A DNA stretch of 64,000 bases from the NCBI RefSeq assembly GCF_014764715.1, contig NZ_JACXXE010000003.1, forward strand, positions 1 to 64,000, read 5' to 3'. Source of the stretch: Bacillus crepusculi (GTDB lineage Bacteria > Bacillota > Bacilli > Bacillales > Bacillaceae). The translations under genes and the position numbers were made by a program. Each line of letters begins with the position of its first letter. The stretch's first letter is position 1. The notes under the pieces were generated by a model that had not been told where the DNA came from, did no database searches, and saw only the letters and a program-made list of their open reading frames with translations. Below are positions 57,518 to 64,000 of this stretch, piece by piece.

Positions 57518-59356
57518 TTAAGATAATCCTGCTAGCTTTTTCTTCTTCGCTGCTTTCTCACGTTCGTTTTTATCTAAAATTTTCTTTCTTAGACGGATCG
57601 ATTCTGGTGTAACCTCACAGTATTCGTCTTCATTGAGGTACTCAAGAGATTCCTCAAGTGACATAATACGTGGTTTTTTCATACTAACCGTTTGGTCTTT
57701 TGTGGCTGAACGAACGTTCGTTTGTTGCTTCATACGGCTCACATTGACCACAAGGTCGTTCTCACGGTTATGCTCACCAACAATCATTCCTTGATACACT
57801 TCAGTACCCGGCTCAACAAAAATCACACCGCGCTCTTCAACGCCTTGGATTCCGTAAGAAGTCGCTTTACCTGTTTCCATTGAAACAAGTACACCTTGAC
57901 GGCGTCCGCCAACTTGACCTGATTGCATCGGCTGATAGCTGTCAAACGTATGGTTCAGAATACCAAAACCACGAGTTAATGAAAGAAATTCAGTTGTATA
58001 TCCGATTAAACCACGTGATGGAACTGTGAAGATCAAGCGAACTTGACCGTTCCCATTATTGATCATGTCAATCATGTCACCTTTTCTTGCACCCATTGAT
58101 TCCATGATAGCGCCAGTGTGCTCTTCTGGTACATCAATTTGAACGCGTTCTACAGGCTCACAACGAACACCATCCACTTCTTTTACAATAACTTCTGGCT
58201 TCGATACTTGTAACTCAAATCCTTCACGTCTCATATTCTCAATCAGAATTGATAAGTGAAGCTCTCCGCGTCCAGATACGACCCACGCATCAGGTGAATC
58301 AGTTGGATCCACGCGAAGACTTACGTCCGTTTGAAGCTGCTGCTCTAAACGCTCTTCAATTTTACGTGATGTCACGTATTTTCCTTCACGGCCTGCAAAT
58401 GGGCTGTTATTGACAACAAACGTCATTTGAAGTGTCGGCTCATCAATACGAAGGATTGGCAGCGCCTCTTGGTGTTCTACCGGACAAACCGTTTCACCTA
58501 CGTTGATGTCTTCCATACCAGATACAGCGACAAGATCTCCAGCTTTTGCTTCGTTGATTTCCACTCGTTTTAACCCTTGGAAACCAAAAATCTTCGTCAC
58601 ACGGAATTGTTTCACACTGCCATCGACTTTCATCAGGGCGACTTGCTGTCCTACTTTCATTGTCCCTCTGAATACACGGCCGATTCCAATTCTTCCAACA
58701 TAATCATTGTAATCAAGTAGCGCCACTTGGAATTGAAGCGGCTCTTCATGGTTGTCGATTGGGCTTGGAATATGGTTCACAATGGCTTCAAACAAAGATT
58801 CCATGTTTTCATCTTGCTTGCTCGCATCATTACTTGCTGTACCATTGATGGCTGATGCATACACAACTGGGAATTCAAGCTGTTCTTCTGTTGCATCTAG
58901 TTCAATGAACAAATCAATGACTTCATCGACTACCTCAGCCGGACGAGCAAAGTCGCGGTCAATTTTATTAACGACAACAATTGGTGTTAAGTTTTGCTCA
59001 AGTGCTTTTTTCAGCACAAATCGTGTTTGAGGCATACAGCCTTCATAAGCATCCACAACGAGAAGTACACCATCTACCATTTTCATGATACGCTCAACCT
59101 CACCACCGAAATCGGCGTGTCCTGGTGTATCTAAAATATTAATGCGTGTATCTTTATAATGGATCGCAGTATTTTTAGCTAAAATCGTAATACCGCGCTC
59201 TCGCTCTAAATCATTTGAATCCATGGCTCTCTCAGCGATATTTTCATTCGCACGGAAAGTACCAGCTTGATGGAGCAATTGGTCAACAAGCGTCGTTTTA
59301 CCATGGTCAACGTGGGCAATAATTGCGATGTTGCGAAGGTCTTTTCGAAGTTTCAC
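57518..59356 (-). CDS. typA: Ribosome-associated translational GTPase TypA/BipA
   Basis: 612-residue EF-G-like GTPase involved in 50S assembly and growth at low temperature or under stress. G motifs: HVDHGKTTL (G1, about 15), RGITILAKN (switch), [12 protein letters not shown] (G3) and VNKIDRD (G4). Domain II, EF-G III/V-like domains and the BipA-specific C-terminal domain ([13 protein letters not shown] onward) follow, with a Lys-rich end. The start is GTG behind GGAGATG. Its promoter has an extended -10. Confidence 0.98.
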   Translation of the reverse strand: MKLRKDLRNIAIIAHVDHGKTTLVDQLLHQAGTFRANENIAERAMDSNDLERERGITILAKNTAIHYKDTRINILDTPGHADFGGEVERIMKMVDGVLLVVDAYEGCMPQTRFVLKKALEQNLTPIVVVNKIDRDFARPAEVVDEVIDLFIELDATEEQLEFPVVYASAINGTASNDASKQDENMESLFEAIVNHIPSPIDNHEEPLQFQVALLDYNDYVGRIGIGRVFRGTMKVGQQVALMKVDGSVKQFRVTKIFGFQGLKRVEINEAKAGDLVAVSGMEDINVGETVCPVEHQEALPILRIDEPTLQMTFVVNNSPFAGREGKYVTSRKIEERLEQQLQTDVSLRVDPTDSPDAWVVSGRGELHLSILIENMRREGFELQVSKPEVIVKEVDGVRCEPVERVQIDVPEEHTGAIMESMGARKGDMIDMINNGNGQVRLIFTVPSRGLIGYTTEFLSLTRGFGILNHTFDSYQPMQSGQVGGRRQGVLVSMETGKATSYGIQGVEERGVIFVEPGTEVYQGMIVGEHNRENDLVVNVSRMKQQTNVRSATKDQTVSMKKPRIMSLEESLEYLNEDEYCEVTPESIRLRKKILDKNEREKAAKKKKLAGLS

Positions 59357-59391
59357 ATTTTCATCTCCTAAAATAATTAGATAACTTTCAT

Positions 59392-59400
59392 ATTATATCA
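59392..59400 (-). promoter_or_regulatory. Extended -10 promoter element of typA
   Basis: TGATATAAT on the minus strand, an extended -10 (TGnTATAAT) with a poor -35, about 36 bases before the GTG start. Confidence 0.65.
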
Positions 59401-59470
59401 CAATCCCCTTTAAAATCCGATTGTTTTTCTGTAAACTTATATTAACTCTAAAAAAAAGGGATGGAGACAA

Positions 59471-59650
59471 ATGAAACAAATCAAATGGCTTCTATTATTA
59501 TGTGCATTACTTGCAGTCGTCAGTATGGCGTTTATTGGGGTATCTGTTGCGGAAAAAAGCATACTGGGAACTTGCCTTAGTATCTTGTTCGCCATGATTT
59601 TCATGGGTACAGGATTTACATTAAAAAGAAAATTAAACGTGCAATCATAA
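59471..59650 (+). CDS. ylaF: Small two-helix membrane protein YlaF
   Basis: 59-residue gene. Two hydrophobic helices (5-24 and 32-49) are joined by VAEKSILG, with a basic C-terminal tail (LKRKLNVQS). It corresponds by position and size to B. subtilis YlaF, divergent from typA. Function unknown. AAAGGGATGGAG precedes the ATG and a perfect terminator follows 20 bases after the stop, so it is probably a real single-gene unit. Confidence 0.82.
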   Translation: MKQIKWLLLLCALLAVVSMAFIGVSVAEKSILGTCLSILFAMIFMGTGFTLKRKLNVQS

Positions 59651-59669
59651 AATTTATCAAAAGCCTTTT

Positions 59670-59694
59670 GCCTTCTACATGTAGAAGGCTTTTT
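59670..59694 (+). terminator. ylaF terminator
   Basis: Perfect 20-bp palindrome GCCTTCTACA/TGTAGAAGGC followed by five T. Confidence 0.88.
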
Positions 59695-59924
59695 ATTTTG
59701 AGTAAAACAAGACTAACCACCTATGAAAGATCATATAACGTGACGAAACATATCATATAGAACTGGCAAAAGTAAGCAATCTGAACCTCTCCATTTTTCG
59801 ACAAGAACTTTTATAGTTCTCCAAAATCAAACACAAAGTTACATTTTTCCTATTCTTCCACAAACATTCTCGTGGTATGCTGTTCTTGCAACAAAATTTA
59901 ACAGAAAAGGGAGAGAAAAGAAGC

Positions 59925-60560
59925 ATGAAGAAGTTTTTGAGCAAATCGCTCAGCTCTGTTGTATTTTTCGCTTTAGCTATCATTCTTACTTTCACAACAG
60001 TAGCTCCTGGGCAAGCAAGCGCTGCAACTTTCAAAGGGATTCCTTTTGAGCAGCAACAAATTATTAAAGAATTATTGGAGAAAAACGAGCGTGTCATCAA
60101 CATTCTCATCAATTCATTTGTTGAGGAAGACAACAACTACACATTTGATGTGAAAAAAGCTGTTGAGCTCGGTTTGACTGAAGAAGAAGCGGCGACTGCT
60201 GAGAAATTCTTAGATCGCGCAGCTGTTCTTACAATCGTTTTCAGTGAAAGCATCTCTAAAAACGAAAAAGGAAAATTGGTTTTTGATGCAGCGAAAGCTG
60301 TTGAACTTGGTCTAACGAAAGAAGAAGCAGCTAAGTTCGAAAAACTTTTCAAATCAGTGATCAGAATTGCTGATCTTGCTGGTGATGCACTTGTTCTAGA
60401 CAAAAAAGGAAACGTTGTAATTGATTCAAAAATTGCAAAAGGTCTTGGATTCAGCTCTACTGAATTACTTGTTGTCAACCAATTGCTGAAAAAAATTCCT
60501 CAAGAGCAATTAAAAACTTTCTATGATGCAGTTCAACTTGCTAAAGAGAAATTAAACTAA
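59925..60560 (+). CDS. Secreted protein with three internal repeats (ylaE position)
   Basis: 211 residues with a Sec signal peptide (basic MKKFLSKSL, hydrophobic core, cut after GQASA). The mature part contains three related units of about 50 residues: FDVKKAVELGLTEEEAATAE, FDAAKAVELGLTKEEAAKFE and IDSKIAKGLGFSSTELL, each followed by a helix. This is an all-helical repeat protein; I see no enzymatic motif. It occupies the place of ylaE in B. subtilis, but I cannot confirm homology. AAGGGAG lies about eleven bases before the ATG, and a strong terminator follows. Confidence 0.78.
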   Translation: MKKFLSKSLSSVVFFALAIILTFTTVAPGQASAATFKGIPFEQQQIIKELLEKNERVINILINSFVEEDNNYTFDVKKAVELGLTEEEAATAEKFLDRAAVLTIVFSESISKNEKGKLVFDAAKAVELGLTKEEAAKFEKLFKSVIRIADLAGDALVLDKKGNVVIDSKIAKGLGFSSTELLVVNQLLKKIPQEQLKTFYDAVQLAKEKLN

Positions 60561-60565
60561 GCTCT

Positions 60566-60602
60566 AAAACCCCCATCTGGTTCGTCCAGATGGGGGTTTT
60601 TT
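60566..60602. terminator. Bidirectional terminator at the ends of the repeat-protein gene and ylaD
   Basis: Perfect 15-bp stem AAAACCCCCATCTGG with its complement around loop TTCGT; the T run on the plus strand touches the ylaD stop. Confidence 0.92.
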
Positions 60603-60897
60603 AATTCAGCCAATACAAAATGATCATGATGACAAACACTAAACTAAACACCATACTCGCTCGACATAATAGCTTCCCGTAGTAGCGCTCCTCGAATTTT
60701 CGCTTTTCTTCCTTTTCGTCTATATATGGCATGAGGTCAGGTGTCATGATAAAAGGTATTGGCTCTTTCATTTCGTGATAAAGGTGACGGCAGCTCTCGC
60801 AGGATTGTAAGTGCTCGGCGACTATTTTATTTGTTTTTGCACTTGTGTCCCCCTCTATATAAAGTAGTAACAATTCTTCAATCAAATAACAGCTCAT
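60601..60897 (-). CDS. ylaD: Anti-sigma factor YlaD
   Basis: 98-residue membrane protein: N-terminal zinc-binding anti-sigma domain with the ZAS motif (EHLQSCESC, residues 28-36) and a C-terminal membrane helix (about 78-96). It should bind and hold the ECF sigma factor YlaC. The start overlaps the end of the ylaC frame as ATGA, with GAGGAG upstream. It is intact although its partner gene is frameshifted. Confidence 0.92.
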   Translation of the reverse strand: MSCYLIEELLLLYIEGDTSAKTNKIVAEHLQSCESCRHLYHEMKEPIPFIMTPDLMPYIDEKEEKRKFEERYYGKLLCRASMVFSLVFVIMIILYWLN

Positions 60898-61411
60898 TTA
60901 TTGAACTCCTCACAATGTAGCATTCGCTTCAGCTCTAACCTGGCTCGATGAAGGGTTGTTTTGACTTTAGATAAAGACCAATTCAAAATTTCAGCCACTT
61001 CTTCATATGACAACTCCTGTAAATTTCTTAAAATGAGGACCTCTCGGTAAGAATCCTTCAATTGGTTGATATGATGCCACAGCCTTTGAATGTCAGCTTG
61101 TGTTTCGATGTGGCTTTCCGGTGTAACGAAGGACTGTGCTCTAAGTAATCAACATCCTCTACATTCGTAAATGTCCATTTTACTTTTCGACGATAGTCAT
61201 TGACAAATGTGTGATAAGCAATGGTATAAAGCCATGTTTTCATACTAGAATGTCCTTTAAACGAGGATAACCCATGCAGTGCCTTTATAAATACATCCTG
61301 TGCAAGATCCTTGGCCGTTTCCATATTTCCTGTCCGGCGATACAAATATTTGGTGATTTCCTGAAAATAATCTTCATAAATTTTTTCAATTTGATCAGCT
61401 GGTCTGGACAT
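60894..61411 (-). pseudogene. ylaC: ECF RNA polymerase sigma factor YlaC, broken by a single-base loss
   Basis: The first 94 codons encode a good sigma-2 region (KIYEDYFQEITKYLYRR, DLAQDVFIKAL, MKTWLYTIAYHTFVNDYRR). After the codons for HSP near 61128 the frame continues into 32 unrelated residues and stops. Moving back one base restores a full sigma-4 region for 77 codons (VTPESHIETQADIQRLWHHI, then QELSYEEVAEIL and SKVKTTLHRARLELKRM) ending at the expected overlap with ylaD. With one base restored the protein is 172 residues, the B. subtilis size. No homopolymer lies at the break, so simple slippage does not explain it. The truncated form keeps -10 recognition but lacks -35 recognition. Confidence 0.9.
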
Positions 61412-61674
61412 CAAAAATAAAACCACACAGTCATCCAAATAGATAAGACAATAAAAAAGAGGTATAACGAGTACATAAACCCCTTCATCTGTTTTAACTC
61501 GTTATAGCCATTCTGATCCTCGATTAACTCTGAAGACTGTTCATTTTCCATGAAAGGATGCTGAAATTGCTGTTCGTGTCTCTTCATCCAGCTGGCTGCC
61601 TCTTCTCCCAGCTCCCCTTCTTGATACAATTCATATAAGTCTTGAAAGATGGCTTGCTTTTCTTTATCTGTCAA
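61411..61674 (-). CDS. ylaB: YlaB, small membrane protein of the ylaABCD operon
   Basis: 87 residues: an acidic N-terminal part (TDKEKQAIFQDLYELYQEGE) and one C-terminal membrane helix (about 65-85, SLYLFFIVLSIWMTVWFYF). Function unknown; it may assist YlaD. The start is a TTG with AGAGGTG seven bases upstream, overlapping the ylaA end by 11 bases; an ATG nine codons earlier is the alternative. Its stop overlaps the ylaC start (TGATG). No defect seen. Confidence 0.82.
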   Translation of the reverse strand: MTDKEKQAIFQDLYELYQEGELGEEAASWMKRHEQQFQHPFMENEQSSELIEDQNGYNELKQMKGFMYSLYLFFIVLSIWMTVWFYF

Positions 61675-62855
61675 AACGGTGCACCTCTTTTGTTCGTCCA
61701 TTTACTTCATAGATTTTACGCTCATTTGATCCGAAGGTTTGAATGATGACAAGCCATGAAATGTCCATGTTCCCTTCTTTGTCGATCATTCTCACAGGTT
61801 TTATTTGTTTTTTATAGATCATATATGGTTTATACCTTTTTAGTACTTGTTGATAGACTTCATCACGAGCTTGATTAGATACTACTTGTGGTAAAGAAGA
61901 CATTGATTGTAAGTTCAACTCAATTCCATCATCCACTCTAAACAGATTAAGCACTTGAGAGGATCGTTTAAATGTATACTGTTTGCTTTTACTACTCCCT
62001 GTTTCTTTCCTTACATCTTCTGGCTTTTCCCCTATGATCTTTAACAAATCTTCGTCGCTGATTTTTCCTTTTTTCTGTTGAAGAATTTCTTTCGACAGCT
62101 TGATTTTCATTAATTCTTTTGTTGAACCATTAAACTGAAACTGAGATTGATCTCTTGTTGTCACATTCACTTCATGCTGCCATTCAAAATAAAAATCATC
62201 TATGCCTGTAATTTGATAAGCTGACGGCTTTAGATTTAAATTTTTATAAATACTGTTTATTGTGTTTTTTATCTCCGTTTCTGTTAAATTGATTCCGTTT
62301 ATATCCTTCAATTGAAAGATGGCGTTCCGTATTGCGCTTGTCGAAGCGTCCCTTTTTTCCAGATGGCAAACGCTAAGCTCTGGAACATGATGTGAGGGAT
62401 ATTGACGATCGGGTTGAGTAATAGTAGAAAAAAGACTGCTATACACCCAGCGCCCCACTGCCTTAACCTCACCTTGTCCCGTAGTAATGCAAATAACAAA
62501 TAAATCGTCATAAAGCTTCCTGCTGCCGCCGCTAAAATCACAATGGATTTAAATGAAGATTGAAGCTCATATTTTGAGATAGAAGGATAAAAAATATAAA
62601 GCAGGGCAGCGAAGATCAGGCCATAGAACAAAAATAATTCCTTCCATTTCTGATGCCAAAATAAGCGAAAGAAAAGACTCTTAATACGATTCCAGCATAA
62701 AATAAATAAGCACTCTTCTTTTCTTTCCAGATGGGAAGTGTAATGAAAAGGGCAAATAGTCCAAGTACACACCATTGAATGATGTGGATACTGTACTCAT
62801 TTAAAATCAAATACCTTTCAAAATGGAGGGATACATCACTAAACAAATCAAACAT
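61664..62855 (-). pseudogene. ylaA: YlaA membrane protein, broken by two single-base losses
   Basis: Three frames must be joined to give one protein of about 397 residues: 62855 to near 62640, near 62640 to 62350, and near 62350 to 61664. The first break is around the sequence for GIRNGR, where one added base joins the second helix to ELFLFYGLIF. The second is at an A6 run on the minus strand (62351-62356), where A7 would join WKK to RDASTSAIRNAIF. The joined product has about five N-terminal helices and a 220-residue soluble C-terminal domain. Function unknown; first gene of the ECF sigma operon. AAAGGATTG precedes the ATG. Confidence 0.8.
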
Positions 62856-62896
62856 TGATACACAATCCTTTACATGAAATTAAGGCCTCATTCGTA

Positions 62897-62924
62897 TAGA
62901 CATTTGTCTTACCAAAAAGTTTCA
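62897..62924 (-). promoter_or_regulatory. Predicted ECF sigma (YlaC-type) promoter of ylaABCD
   Basis: The minus strand reads TGAAAC, 16-bp spacer, TGTCTA, close to the ECF pattern TGAAAC-N16-CGTCTA, about 45 bases before the ylaA start. ylaABCD is autoregulated by YlaC in B. subtilis. Confidence 0.6.
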
Positions 62925-62931
62925 TTGAACA

Positions 62932-62961
62932 CAAAAAATCACTTCATTCTCATGAAGTGAT
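62932..62961 (-). terminator. suhB terminator
   Basis: Perfect 10-bp stem ATCACTTCAT/ATGAAGTGAT with loop TCTC, then six T on the minus strand. Confidence 0.9.
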
Positions 62962-62966
62962 GGTAT

Positions 62967-63773
62967 TTATCTTTTATTTCCGCTTCCTTTTATGTAATCG
63001 CGCAAAATTTTTTCGCAAATGGATCGATTTCCGGCAACAATGCTGTTTTTTTCTAGGAACGTCAGCCGGTCTCCATGAATGTTCGAGTAAACAGCACCTA
63101 CTTCATCAAGCAGCACACAGCCGGCTGCATAATCCCATGGTGCAAGCCTTAACGTGATGTATGCGTCACTTCTTCCACTTGCAATATAAGCGAGTTCAAG
63201 CGCAGCTGATCCAATCGTACGAGTCCCTCTGACGTCACGCACGAGACGGGCAAACGGTTTGGCATCAAAATATGGGCTCTCGATCGCCCATGTCGGGTTA
63301 ATGCCCACAATGGCTTTTTCAATCGCTACATCTTTTAATGGCGGAAGCAGGGTATCGTTCATATAAGCCCCTTCTCCTTTGATTGCATGATATAGCTCGT
63401 CATGAATAACGTCATAAATCAGACCGATTTTCCCAACACCATTTTCAAATATCCCGATTGAAATGGCAAAGTTGCGTTTTTGATGGACAAAGTTCATGGT
63501 GCCGTCAATCGGATCAATGATCCACACGATCCCATCGAGTGAGGTCACCTCTTCCCCTTGTCCCTCTTCACCTAAAATATGATGATCCGAAAATGTCGAT
63601 TGTATTTTTTCAATGAAAAAACGTTCTGTTTCTTTATCGATATTTGTGACAAGATCATTTGGATTTGATTTTGTTTCAATTGATAGACCTTCCTGCATGG
63701 ACGCTTTAATACGGCTTCCTGCTTCTTTTACCCAAAGCTTTGCAAGACGGTCAATTTCCACCCAGTTTGTCAT
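62967..63773 (-). CDS. suhB: Inositol monophosphatase family protein (YktC)
   Basis: 268-residue Mg-dependent phosphatase of the IMPase/SuhB family. Metal-binding motifs are visible in order: GEEGQGEE (about 70), WIIDPIDGTMNFVH (about 88-101) and APWDYAAGCVLLDE (about 210). Substrates in Bacillus may include inositol phosphate, NADP or other small phosphates, so the exact role is unclear. AGAGG lies upstream of the ATG. It matches B. subtilis YktC in size and position. Confidence 0.94.
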   Translation of the reverse strand: MTNWVEIDRLAKLWVKEAGSRIKASMQEGLSIETKSNPNDLVTNIDKETERFFIEKIQSTFSDHHILGEEGQGEEVTSLDGIVWIIDPIDGTMNFVHQKRNFAISIGIFENGVGKIGLIYDVIHDELYHAIKGEGAYMNDTLLPPLKDVAIEKAIVGINPTWAIESPYFDAKPFARLVRDVRGTRTIGSAALELAYIASGRSDAYITLRLAPWDYAAGCVLLDEVGAVYSNIHGDRLTFLEKNSIVAGNRSICEKILRDYIKGSGNKR

Positions 63774-63863
63774 CAGACTGTAAACCTCTTTTCTATGTAG
63801 GACCTATTTGTATTAGCATACTGATATTATGTACGTAAAAGCAAGAAAAAAGCAGCTTCATAC

Positions 63864-63893
63864 AAAAACGAACCGATGAATTGGTTCGTTTTT
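63864..63893. terminator. Terminator right of suhB
   Basis: Perfect 11-bp stem AAAAACGAACC/GGTTCGTTTTT with an eight-base loop, terminating the minus-strand gene that enters from the right edge. Confidence 0.88.
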
Positions 63894-63906
63894 ACCTCAC
63901 CTTGTT

Positions 63907-64000
63907 TTACCCTTGAAGCTGCTCCCATTCTTTTCTTAGGCGCTCAAGCTTTCGTTTGCTGCGCTCGATTTGGATATCATCTTTTTGCTCGATGGCTTCA
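63907..64000 (-). CDS. C-terminal fragment of a charged helical protein, cut by the window edge
   Basis: The last 31 codons of a minus-strand gene: the visible part is Glu/Lys/Arg-rich with a coiled-coil look (SKRKLERLRKEWEQLQG at the end). It stops 13 bases before a terminator. The position fits a small gene next to yktC in B. subtilis, but the fragment is too short to name. Confidence 0.6.
   Translation of the reverse strand, partial: EAIEQKDDIQIERSKRKLERLRKEWEQLQG

Overview
The window comes from a low-GC, endospore-forming Firmicute close to Bacillus subtilis. Gene order follows the B. subtilis 168 stretch from bpr back to yktC almost gene for gene, but is read in the opposite direction, so most genes lie on the minus strand. 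Sporulation genes (spoVD, spoVE, ylbJ, ylbO, ylbD, ylaJ), a caa3 oxidase and MurE with a DNPR (meso-DAP) motif support this. My best guess is the B. pumilus group (pumilus, safensis or altitudinis); that is inference from overall protein divergence. I see no rRNA, tRNA, IS element, prophage or CRISPR array.

Layout. 1-4.4 kb: bacillopeptidase F. 4.6-23.6 kb: the division and cell wall (dcw) cluster, in transcription order mraZ, rsmH, ftsL, pbpB, spoVD, murE, mraY, murD, spoVE, murG, murB, divIB, ylxW, ylxX, sbp, ftsA, ftsZ. It makes lipid II precursors and builds the divisome; spoVD and spoVE are the sporulation versions. 23.7-38.7 kb: the bshC, panE and ylb block, holding housekeeping enzymes (coaD, rsmD, tmcAL, rpmF), the RNase Y partner YlbF and sporulation genes. 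38.7-46.2 kb: the cta cluster for heme A synthesis and the caa3 cytochrome c oxidase, with ResD-like boxes between the divergent ctaA and ctaB. 46.3-53 kb: a photolyase, pyruvate carboxylase, ftsW and ylaN. 53.1-62.9 kb: the yla block (glutaminase, PhoH2, TypA and small genes) ending in the ECF sigma operon ylaABCD. 63-64 kb: suhB and the end of one more gene.

Main points for a second look. (1) ylaABCD appears to be decaying: ylaC lacks its sigma-4 region in frame because of a single-base loss, and ylaA carries two more single-base losses, while ylaB and ylaD are open. (2) The 314-bp gap between rsmD and ylbG encodes, on the plus strand, what looks like a structured small RNA with a C-rich loop, a CU-rich single-stranded stretch and a strong terminator. 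(3) PhoH2 (ylaK) can only keep its PIN-domain start by initiating at CTG. (4) A 10-bp-period GTGG repeat array precedes mraZ and fits an autoregulatory MraZ operator. (5) A photolyase and a small lipoprotein interrupt otherwise conserved B. subtilis gene order.

All calls are by eye from the sequence and from remembered family knowledge; no database search was run.
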